Shown piece by piece: positions 13,383-23,020 of a stretch of DNA of 64,000 nt. Location: positions 186,001-250,000 of the forward strand of contig ML058448.1 of the NCBI GenBank assembly GCA_003013855.2, written 5' to 3'. The number at the start of each line of letters is the position of its first letter. The first letter of the stretch is position 1. The position numbers were made by a program, and so were the translations under genes. This stretch comes from Liriodendron chinense (taxonomy: Eukaryota; Streptophyta; Magnoliopsida; Magnoliales; Magnoliaceae). Below the pieces are notes generated by a model that searched no databases, was not told where the DNA came from, and saw only the letters and a program-made list of their open reading frames with translations.

Positions 13383-14057
13383 TGTTAGGACTCGCGGAAG
13401 CACACAGAATATAATTAAACAGAGTAATCACAATCGAGGTGGGTTTTACATAAACATTATTAGGACTCGCGGAAGCACAGAAAGTATAATCAAACAGAGT
13501 AATCACAATCGCATAGGCAAATCCAACAATAGAAGGCATACAAATTTACATGGAAAAATGCTTGTGGGAAAAAACTACAGCATAAAGTGATAATGCACTA
13601 TGAAATACAAAATTACAGAAGATCAAGAACACTTACCCGGATCAAAGTCCCAAGAGAAAAACCCTAGCGTTTTACTCTCTCTCTAAAACCCTCTCAATCC
13701 TTAATTAAACATGTCTTAGAATTACCCTAATCCTGATCATTACACCGGAGGTATACAACAATAGAACCGAAATTAGAAATAAAACCGCAAAAATGCACAA
13801 AACTCCGTGTGCTGTTGATCGGTCGATCGATCAGTCAAGTGACGTGGATCGATCAGGTCGATCGGTCGACCAGAGTTGTTCAATCGGTCGAACAGTTTAA
13901 AAACAGTCCAATGAGTTTTCACCATAATTCGAATATCTTTGATTAATGGGGCCCAAAGTTTGATTGGTCAAATTACTCAAAATTGTCCATAGCAATTCCA
14001 AGCATGTTCAATTGATCGACCAGGGTAGTCGATCGGTCAAACACCCTATTTCCTACA
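13383..14057 (-). mobile_element. Probable solo copia-type LTR
   Basis: On the minus strand it starts TGTAGGAAAT and ends GAGTCCTAACA. It holds 'gatcggtcgatcgatc' words and a 'tttttcccacaagc' segment like the LTR of the copia element at 45997. No primer-binding site or gag follows, so it appears to be a solo LTR. Its plus-strand left end plus 22 bp of flank is tandemly duplicated (13359-13433 and 13434-13508). No clean target duplication was found. Confidence 0.55.
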
Positions 14058-14683
14058 CAGATTGAAGGCTCCATACAACAAATATCACAGTAGGACCTAC
14101 CCCAACAGCTAACTCCAACTTAATGGGAATTTTATGAGACGTGCCCATCCTTGATAATTGACTGGCCATCATGATGTTTATGAGAGATCCATTCCTACCT
14201 AGAGTGTAATTCCACCCAGGCCCAGTGTAATAAAAAAAAATCATCAGGTGGCCGGGTTACACCAAAGGAAACAATTGGGAGAAGACATAAACCCTTTTTT
14301 TTAAGCCCACCATGATGATTATATGAAATCTACTACAACCATTAGATATCATAACAGAGTTTAGGGTTGGGGTACAAAATTAGGATCATCATAATTTACA
14401 TGGGCCACACCAAGGGAAAAAGTTTAGTGGGTGAGCATAGCCCTGTGGTGTTTTCAATTGTCTGGTCTACTTGAGACAAAGATGGAACTTATTTTTTGGG
14501 CCTCTGCCTAACATGTGTTGTTGCACCCGGCGATCAGAGTGGATTTTGTGTAAACATCACGGGCGGAGTGGGCCCCCGTCCCCTTTACTGGCATTATTCC
14601 CCACCCGATTAAGTGAACCATGTTTTGTGCCCACGGAAAAGTAGCTGTTTGGATACTAAAAAGTGACAAAGGATGTAACCCAT

Positions 14684-14741
<58 letters not shown>

Positions 14742-14791
14742 CATTTCTACATTTCTTCATATCACTTTTGTGACCAAAGCATGGGATAAAC
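14058..14791. other. Gene-free stretch with AT/GA microsatellite
   Basis: Diverged local repeats are followed by an (AT)n-(GA)n compound microsatellite at about 14684-14735. The last 60 bases match the 3'-flank of the protease genes and belong to locus A's downstream region. Confidence 0.6.
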
Positions 14792-14799
14792 GAGCATTA

Positions 14800-14914
14800 G
14801 GTTCTCTGCTCAAGGCTCCGTGGTAGGCTGACAAGAGTTTCAACACAGAGGTCATGGGTTCGAGTACCCATTCTGGTGTGTGTGTGGGTGTGTGACAAAA
14901 AAAGAAGAAAAAAA
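14800..14914 (+). mobile_element. tRNA-derived SINE in the 3' region of protease A
   Basis: The element has a box-A-like segment (ctccgtggtaggctga), a box-B-like segment (gggttcgagtaccc), a TG-rich body and an A-rich tail. Perfect 8-bp duplications GAGCATTA flank it (14792-14799 and 14915-14922). The paralogues downstream of 31694, 40451 and 59154 keep the uninterrupted site. It lies about 20 bp past the protease stop, on the opposite strand. Confidence 0.85.
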
Positions 14915-14941
14915 GAGCATTACAGATGCAACTAGTGAGGA

Positions 14942-16092
14942 TCAAGCAGCGGTGGGATAAGAAGCTTGCATGGCAATACCACATAGGCCTTCTTCAGCAT
15001 CAACATCCCTTTCCATCCTAATGTATCCATCTTCACCCCAAGAAGTCCCCCATGAATTCTTCACTATCCAATACTTGGTCCCATCATCTGTTGTCCCATA
15101 TCCTACAGCCGTAACTCCATGGTCTAATTCGGTACCACAATCTCCCGTAAAGACACCGCTCGAGTAGAACTGGAAGTCAGATTCCCCAGCGTCAATTGCT
15201 ACTGAAACGGGTTGGTTGGCCACAGCTTTCATTAGAGCTTTCTCACTGTTGGCAGTTACATCTTCATAACCGTTGATCTTGGCCACATGGTTGGCTGCCT
15301 TCTTGGAGTTGCAAGTGCCATCAACCGCCTTGTAGGGGTAGTTGGCTTCTGTTGTAAGTCCTCCGTTGTGTCGGATGAAATCAAAAGCATCATCCATGAG
15401 ACCACCTTCACAGCCTTGATCCACCCCGTTAGTATCACAATCCACCACCTCTTGCTCAGATAAAGAAACCAACTTCCCTGTCTTGAGTTGGGTAATTCCT
15501 TCCATGGCTGCTACTGCTGAGAATGCCCAGCAGCATCCTATTTGGCAACACCAGAAAGCAAGTAATTAGCTCACACTAGCTAGATAACAATGTCATGTTC
15601 CTTTTTAGAACGCAGTTGCAGTAATCCATGAAAAATGACTAAATTCATGAGAAGGTTATAACGCTTACCTCATTGTCCTTGGTCTTTGATTGGGGTTACA
15701 GCACCTTTCTTTCTCCAATCCATACTAGACGGCACAGTCACGTTCTCATACATGAATGACGTGGCCCTCGATGCTCTTTTTTGAGTGGGCCTAAATCCAT
15801 TACGGGTAGCCCTGAACTCCTCGTTGGTTTGGTCTGTAAATTCATTTACACTTAACTTGTAAGATCGGTCACCGGCATTGTTGAAGGATTCTATGAATTC
15901 CACATTGTCCTTGAATATCTTGAAACGTTGCTCTTTCTCAGATGCATCCTTGTATGTGCGACCATATTGAGCCATCCATTTTTCATGCCTGTCGGACATG
16001 GATGCCTCCTGTAGAGTGCGGCCCATGGCTTGAGAAGCCCACACTCCCATGATGAACAGGGCTACGAAGAAAGATTGGGTTAAGGAAGCCAT
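14942..16092 (-). pseudogene. Protease A: SAG39-like, one nonsense codon
   Basis: Exon 1 is 15669-16092 and exon 2 is 14942-15537, with a 131-bp GT-AG intron. Length and phase match the intact copies (340 codons including the stop). Exon 1 encodes a signal peptide, an ERFNIN propeptide (E-R-F-N-I-N, about residues 52-71) and the start of the mature enzyme. Exon 2 encodes CCWAFSAVAA, the GCEGG motif, LDHG with the catalytic His, and NSWG with the catalytic Asn. The only visible defect is TGA at 15670-15672, where the relatives have the TGT of QCG, the disulphide cysteine just before the active site. This would stop translation after the propeptide. Promoter and intron signals remain. It is either a very young pseudogene or an assembly error. 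Confidence 0.85.
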
Positions 16093-16160
16093 GGTGTTAG
16101 CTGAGGAGTGTATGGATGATGTGATTATGGAGGTGGAGCATGCACTTACTCTAAGCTGTG

Positions 16161-16168
16161 TTTATATA
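16161..16168 (-). promoter_or_regulatory. TATA box of protease A
   Basis: TATATAAA on the minus strand, about 70 bp before the ATG at 16092. As in the paralogues, GGGGCCC and CCAATAT words lie just upstream. Confidence 0.65.
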
Positions 16169-16199
16169 GGTGATATTGGGGCCCACATGATTCACATCT

Positions 16200-16885
16200 C
16201 TCTTTATTGTTGCTGTGGTGAAGATGGAGACATGATATAAGTGCCCGATCAAGTGTATTGATTTGGATGGTTAAAATGACATTTTCTAATCTAATCCTTC
16301 CTATACTCAAATTTCGTGTACGTAGCGTTTTTCGATTCTATTTCTAACACGCTGGACAGAGGTAGCTTTTTTTTTTAGTTAGTTTAAGAGATGTTCACAC
16401 ACAACTTGGCGTGTGAGCTTTCACATCCAATGCTTTTCTTTTCCGGGAATGTGTCACTTGTGTAGTACATCCAACCCGTGAAAAAGGTGGCTTGCACCAC
16501 AAAGATCACCTGTTGTGAAGAACGGACCGATGACCACTGTACTCTTTAGGTGGCCCACAGCCTAAAATGGTGCAGAGTCAGACCCGATTGATTGTGGTGG
16601 TGTAACCTGCCTGATGAGTGGACCATCTTTTTTTGTTTTTGTTGTTTTTGCTCCTGGTACTGATCTATATGATGCGTCCCACCTTTTGAACGACTGGGGC
16701 TTAATACCCTAGCTGACACGTTAGCGATAAAGAAAGTTCTGGTTCATGTACACGTCAACAGATGTTCCAATATCGTAAACATGTGCAAGATCTGATTAGT
16801 CCATCAAGTTGGCTGCGAAAATCAAGCCATTCCATTCATCAAGTGGGCCACAGTTTAAGAAACAATGGGATAAATAAAACTAGTG

Positions 16886-16917
<32 letters not shown>

Positions 16918-17570
16918 CTGGTCTTCTCGTTACGTTTGTTTATTCCATTGTGAGTAAAATGGCAGATATTAATAGATAAAAACAACTTTTATATATTCGT
17001 TTGTTCCATTATTGGGCCAACGAACCTACATTGGCTTGCACACCTGATGTATTACTCGTATATTGCAGTGTGCAATACACGACATGTGGGCTCCACAAAA
17101 CCCACGTCCATGGACATACAGGCATACATATACATGAACACGTGTACTAAGGGATCCAGCTGTTGCAAGGCCCACATGTGGTGCATGTGTGCATCTAACC
17201 CGTCCAAGAGGTGCACCACATCATGATGGTCAGTTGCCCCAAAAAATCAGGCTGATCCGGCAATTGGGTGGGTCGAATTATAGAAAAACAATGAAAAACC
17301 TCACAAAAACCTCCAAATTCAAGCAGTTAGTCCCACTTTCCGTCTTTAGGCTGTTGTAAATTGATCTCGATGGTGTACAGATATTGGACTGATTTTTGGG
17401 ATGCGTACAAGTGCCAAGTTGTCACGCGTGTATATTATCCAAGCCATCCAGAACGTAGGCCTTCTGCCCATCAGGTGGATCACACCTGGCATTAAACAAA
17501 AAAAAGAGAAAAAGAAAAAAAAGAGAGGCACTTCTGCCCATCAGGTGAATCACACCTTTGGCATCGCTGA
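16200..17570. other. Inverted copy of the D-E intergenic region
   Basis: No gene is present. Read in reverse complement it follows 29.1-30.4 kb in order: the 'gtgtgagctttcaca' segment, 'gtgacacattcc', the 'gatggcttggata' segment and the 'ctgatgggcag' words. A (TTA)n run lies at about 16888-16919. This is the spacer of a duplicated divergent gene pair. Confidence 0.65.
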
Positions 17571-17871
17571 TGGTCGGATCGTCCTAATTTTTGCACCAGT
17601 TGATATTTATGTCGCCTACCTCCTTCTGAACAGATCAGATGTCGAACACAATAACATGTGCACAAATGGATGGTAACTAAACTTTGATACCGGCCTTAAT
17701 AGTATGTGTAAACAAAGGAGAACGTAGATGAAAAGATTGCTGTAACAAAAGGAAACCTGTCCCTGTAGCCGTCCACACCATTACATTTGCCCCGGCACGT
17801 ATGCATCTCTCTCTCGACAACAAGAATGCAAGGGAGAGAGAAATCATTTCTGCGGGGTGCAATGCAAAGTC

Positions 17872-18085
17872 TATATAAAGCAAATCCTCCTTTGATTGTA
17901 TGCATCCCTTCTCCATACATTCTGATCAGCCCATCCATCACGCCCTCTTTCTTTGTACAATAGCTTCCATCTACCATTGTTTCTTTGTGGCCTTGTTCAT
18001 CTTAGGGAGCTTGGGCTTCTCAAGTCATGGCTCACACTCTCCCTGAATCATCCATGTCCGATCTCCATGAGCAATGGATGGCTAA
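17872..18085 (+). pseudogene. Protease B, plus-strand head fragment
   Basis: A TATA box (17872-17879) is followed by a degenerate first exon from about 17970. It shares CFFVALFILG and MSDLHEQWMA with long-intron copy D. The start codon reads ATA instead of ATG, and one extra base after 'ttcatctta' shifts the frame. After about codon 45 the sequence jumps into intron sequence of an oppositely oriented copy. The promoter region 17.58-17.97 kb is the reverse complement of D's promoter at 28.73-29.09 kb. Confidence 0.7.
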
Positions 18086-18569
18086 AACATACCAAAAAGT
18101 AGCCTACTCGTATGGTTCTGAAATTGGATTTTGGGTAGTAGCTCATAGATCTAGAGGTGGCCGCCGTGATGGATGGTCTAGATGATGAGCATGGTCATCA
18201 ATGAGGGTTGTAGAAGGCAGGTGAAGGTTAATGGTCCTCTTACCACATTGCCCTTGATCCTTGATGGAAGTTACAACATCTTTCTTTATCCAGTCCATGC
18301 TAGATGGTGTAGTAACATTCTCATATACATGAAGGAAATTGCTTCTGATGCCCTCCATGATGTTAAAAGATTCTATAAATTCCACGCTGTTCCTGAATAT
18401 CTTGAATCGTTGTTCCTTCTCGGCCACATCCTTGTAGGTACGGCCTTATTGAGCCATCCATTGCTCATGCCAGTCAGACATGGATGCATCATGAAGGGTG
18501 TGGGCCCATGACTTGAGAAGAACAAGCTCCCAAGATGAACAAGGCCACAGAAAAAGAATGGTACGTGAA
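18086..18569 (-). pseudogene. Protease B, minus-strand exon 1 and partial intron
   Basis: Exon 1 remnant runs from about 18569 to 18244, followed by part of a long intron (to about 18086) resembling the intron of D. The propeptide has EKEQRFKIF, then an internal deletion of about 35 codons, then YENVTTPSSMDW and IKDQGQCG before a preserved GT donor. The start codon is lost (ATGG reads AGG) and the frame is disturbed near the N-terminus. Exon 2 is absent. It faces the plus-strand fragment head-on, so the locus is the scar of an inversion or inverted duplication. Confidence 0.75.
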
Positions 18570-18579
18570 AGCCTTTGTA

Positions 18580-19690
18580 CACAGTAAGTGGGTGTGGTGG
18601 ATGGGCTGAGGATGATATTAAAGGTGGGGCCGACCTTCTTGATGGATCAGATATCATTAACACATGACAAGTTGGCACTTGACTAGCTTCGGTTACTATG
18701 TTAAAATTGGAACAACGAAAATAACCACATAAATGGATCAGAACTTAAATTAATATTGTTCATCATTTGAGTAGAGTCGTGTTACAGAAAACATTTGAGC
18801 CGAGTCATTCAAAAGGTGGGCCAGACCTTGAGGATTACCTGGAGCAAAAACCAGATGGTCGACTCATCAGGCAATGTATACCATCAAAATCAATTGATAG
18901 CCGATGGTTTGAATCAATGTAGGCAGTAGGCCAATGAATGACTCGATTGGTCATTGCAAGGGTTTGAACCGTAGGCTACCTTTATTGTGCGATCCACCTT
19001 TTCCACGCGTCTAATGTTCTATCCAAGTGATCACATGTTTGCAGATTAAAAGCTCACACGTTGGCAGATTAAATAAGTAATAATTATTTCCATTTATATT
19101 TCCTTGAAATGCACGTAGTTTAAAAGAGTCTCACGTTGGTAAGGTGCTGTGTACGAAAATCTTATATCCACACATTTCATTCACTTTTCCAAATCGTTTT
19201 AGGGCTTGAGACAAAAAATGAGGCAGATCCAAGGCTCAAGTGGTCCACAATGAGAATAATTAAACTATTGAACTTAATGTAATATGTGATGTGGTGCACT
19301 TAATATTTGAATTTGCCTCATTTTTGAGCTCATGCCCTAAATTAATTTAAAAAGATAAATGAACAGTGTGGATATAGCACATACATCATGGTAGGGCCCC
19401 CAAAGTTTTTCTTTAAAAAGACATTGAAAGTTGCATAACTTTCAGTGGAATCTCAAACCAGTGCCATTTACCACCATTAACCTCTAATCAACCATGCCCT
19501 TACTGAACTAGGAGCATGGAGAAACGCAACGGACACGAAATTTAGGCATGAGGTGGGTGAGAATAGAAAATGAAATTTTAGCCATCCAAATCAATACGTT
19601 TGAGCGGGCGCGTATATCAAGCCTCCGTGTTACCACAGTAACAAATAAGCAATGGATATTAGACGATCCTGTGGTGCCCAATATCAGCCA
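18580..19690. other. Gene-free stretch before protease C
   Basis: 18580-18680 still resembles the promoter-proximal part of the long-intron subfamily. 19140-19420 is a diverged local MITE (gaggcagatccaaggctcaagtgg and its inverse). 19510-19690 matches the promoters of E, F and H. TATAAA at 19691-19696 would have served copy C. Confidence 0.55.
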
Positions 19691-19773
19691 TATAAACTCC
19701 CCTGTCAGTTTGTGTAGGCACCCACCTCCATAATCACATCACCAGATCATCCACATACTCCTCAGCTAACACC

Positions 19774-20556
19774 ATGGCTTCCATAACCAAATCTTTCTTG
19801 GTGGCCTTGTTCATCATAGGAGTGTGGGCTTCTCACATATCATGGGCCGCACCCTACAGGAAGCGTCCATGTCCGACAGGCATGAGCAATGGATGGTTCA
19901 GTATGCTCGCACATACAAGAACTCAGCTGAGAAAGAGAGACGCTTATAGATATTCAATGACAACGGGAAATTTATAGAATCCTTCAACAAAGCTGGGACG
20001 TCCGATCTCACAAGCTAAGCGTCAACACATTTGCTGATCTTACTAACAAAGAGTTTAGGTCCGTTCGTAATGGATTCAGGCCCTATAAATCAACGACAAC
20101 GAAAGCAACACCGTTCATGTATGAGAACGTTTCCGTGCCATCTACTATGGATTGGAGAAAGAAAGGCGTTGTAATTAACCTCAATCAATGATCAAGGACA
20201 ATGTGGTATGCTTTATATCCTACTCCTGAATTTAGTAGATTTCTTCTTCGAATGATTTTCTAAATAAAAGAACATGACACTGTTTTCTACTACACCCGGA
20301 TCCATAGCTCAAGTGGTAGACTGAGTGAAGATAGCCTGGTTTCAACACTGAAGTCATGGTATCGATTTCCAAAATGGGGGTGGGACCATAGATGATGGGA
20401 CCAAATATTGGCTGGTGAAGACTTCATGATGGGGGACTTCTTGGGGTGAAGATGGATACATAAGGATGGAAAGGGATGTTGATGCTGAAGAAGACCTATG
20501 TGGCATTGCCATGCAAGCCTCTTACCCAACTGTATATCTCGTTTGGTCACAGAAAG
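19774..20556 (+). pseudogene. Protease C: frameshifted, exon 2 mostly deleted
   Basis: The ATG at 19774 begins MASITKSFLVALFIIGVWAS. A 2-base insertion near 19837 then shifts the frame, and further indels and stops follow. Exon 1 ends at a recognisable GT donor (20205/20206). The intron runs straight into a SINE-like segment and then the last third of exon 2 (about 20385-20540), in which KYWLVK, EDGYIRMERDVDA and CGIAMQASYPT can be read across frames. The active-site Cys and His regions are gone and the normal stop is lost. Confidence 0.85.
20284..20384 (+). mobile_element. SINE-like segment at the deletion joint of C
   Basis: A box-A-like segment (tagctcaagtggtagac) and a box-B-like segment (ggtatcgatttcc) are spaced as in tRNA-derived SINEs. 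It sits exactly between the intron start and the surviving tail of exon 2. No tRNA cloverleaf with an acceptor stem is evident, so it is not called a tRNA gene. Confidence 0.55.
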
Positions 20557-21958
20557 AAACGTTACCTTCCATGTGTAGAAATGTGTAGCTTTTCTGTGTA
20601 ATTCTAATGTATGTAATTGGTTATCTTCATCATCTTGTCTGAATACTGTCCTCATCATAGGCAAAACTACGGCTGTCGACGGGCTGGGCCAGAGTTTTTG
20701 TACCATTCATCAAGTTACCATTAAACACACATTGGTGGCCCACACAATCCTATGGTTGGCATCCCATCTCCTTAGTTCCCAGTTGTGTGGCCCTCGTGAG
20801 TTGTGCATGTGGCTGATATTTGGTCCCAGGGCCTAGCTAGAATCGAGGTGTGCACCTGATGGATGGAGTGGATATCTCATATACAACATGGTGACCCCAA
20901 AGTGTTGTGTAGAACAAGTGATGTAGACCCTTCCGGTCTGTGTGAAAAAGCTGTTAGAATGGGAGTGCGGATGGTATGTGTTGGAAGCCCATGAAATTCC
21001 AGTGCCGGCGCTTCTCATGGGTCTACCTCATTCCCGATGAGTGCGGATCCTCTGTTTCTAGGATACAGTATTTCCTGAATCCTGAACTTTCATTGGGCCA
21101 AGACACATATATCTGCTGACGGAGGCACATTAATTTAAAAACGTAAAAGAGAAACACCTAACTAAAATGGAATTTACATGTTTGTTTTAACGGCTCGGCT
21201 GCCTTTTGTCACGCAGCATGCCAGCAATGGGTTGGTGGCTCTGATGGGCCCCACTGTGATGTTTATGTAAAATCAACCTCAACCACAAGGTTCTTAGCCC
21301 CATGTTAGGTTAAGAGCCTAAATATCAACCACATCTATGATTGGAAACAGTGTATACATGCAACGCTCCCCTCCAAACTGTTTCCATTAGCATGGGCTAA
21401 GTAAATAAGATATGGGTATGTGTTTTTGTGTTCAAGCCTAAACAGCTGTGTGTAATTTAATGGTTGGAGTGGATTTTATAGAAGTAATTTAATGGTTGGA
21501 GTGGATTTTATAGAAGTATCACAGTGAACACTGTAAAAAAAAAAAGGGTGTACATGTCTCCCAACTTATTGCCTTTGGTGTGGCCGATCAAAATCATAGA
21601 TCAACCTGAGCTTAGCTCCCTAGCCCTTATATAGAAGTCAAGATCTAATGGAGGGAGTGGATCTTACATGGATATTATGACACCAAAGTCAAAGCTAGCG
21701 TCACCTTTTTCTTTCTTGAGTTTGAATCCTTAGTTGGCTCCAAACAGGAAAACCCTATTTCGAGCTTTTTCATTGGTCTACATCACACTGCATGACGTCA
21801 GTGTGATTAGGTTGTACCGAGGATCTGACTAGGTTGTAGACCTATGTGATGAGGTGGACTAGTAAAAAGGCTCCAAACAGGTTTCCCTGTTTGGCAGCCA
21901 ACAGAGGGTCCAGATTCTTTCTTTTTATGAACTCTATGTACGGTTTTTCAGAGACACA
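20557..21958. other. Gene-free stretch after protease C
   Basis: Short diverged repeats only. A tandem pair of about 32 bp (taatttaatggttggagtgg...) lies at 21454-21517. No coding or RNA signal was found. Confidence 0.5.
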
Positions 21959-22507
21959 GATTGGGTACTGCCCCCACCAATACTTGGTTGTAGTAGGGTC
22001 CTATCAAGGGTTTTGTGGGGCCCTCTGTGATATATGTGTTTTATCCATACCGTTCATCCATTTTGAAAATCACTTTAGGTGATAGGAAAAAATGTGGCAG
22101 ATTAACGCTTAAGTGGACCACATCACAGGAAATAGTGAGGATTGAACGCCCATTGATGGAAACCTCTTACGGGCCATGAAAGCTATGGATCAAGCTGATA
22201 CTTATGTTTTCCCTTCATCCAGGCATATGTGACTTTTTGAACAGGTTGGATGGAAAATAAAAATCACGATTGACCCTTGAAAGGTTTCAATGACGGGTCA
22301 TTCTCACCACCGCTTCCTTCATGTGGCGTGGTCCACTGGAGCCTTTAATCTGCTCCATCTTCTCGTTCATGCCCTATAATAATATTGCAAAATGGATGAA
22401 CTACGTGGATAAGACATATATATATATATATATCACAGTGGGCACCACCTAACTCTTGATAAGACCGTCCGACTCCACTAGGTCCTGGTGAGGGTGGTAC
22501 CCAATCC
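21959..22507. mobile_element. Long-TIR Mutator-like MITE, copy 1
   Basis: The left end gattgggtactgcccccacc is inverted at the right end (...ggtggtacccaatcc). About 200 bp on each side form the arms, and the centre carries 'gatcaagctgatacttatg'. It is the same family as 26288-26842, which has a perfect 9-bp target duplication. A second, degenerate copy follows directly to about 23020. Confidence 0.65.
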
Positions 22508-23020
22508 GCCAATCTACGCCCGTTTTGTAGAGAGTAGTACCCCCACTCTTGGCAGGGGCTCTGTGGGGTCTACTATAATGCATGCGTTTTATCCATGCCA
22601 TCCATCCATTTGACATATCATTTTAAGGCATGAGCCCAAAAAAGAGGTAAATTGAAGGCTTGAGTGGAACACATGATACGAAGAAGTGGGGACAATTATG
22701 CCCACCATTGAAACTTTCCTAGGGCCCGCCCTAATTTTATTTTTCATCCAAACTCTTCATCAGGTCACATGCACCATAGCCACAAACCTGGACGAAGGCA
22801 AAGCATAAATACCTGCTTGATCCAAAACTTCTGTTGCCCAAAAGAGGTTTTCAACTATTGACGTTCAATCCCAATTGTTCCTGTGGTGTGGTCCACTTGA
22901 GACACCGGTGTCTTTTTAGCCTAATGCCCTAAAATGATTTGCCAAAATGGATGAACAGTGTGCATAAAGCACATACATCAAGGTGGGCCCCATATAGCCG
23001 CTTTCAAGACTGTTGGTTTA
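22508..23020. mobile_element. Long-TIR MITE, degenerate copy
   Basis: The order of words is as in copy 1 (agtagtacccccac... tttgacatatcattttaaggcatgagcc... gggccccata). The right end is cut off about 50 bp early, where the minisatellite begins. Confidence 0.6.

Noticed and set aside
20284..20384. A tRNA gene (box A and box B present)
   Set aside because: No acceptor stem or cloverleaf; it sits at a deletion joint and looks like a SINE head. The same applies to 14800-14914.
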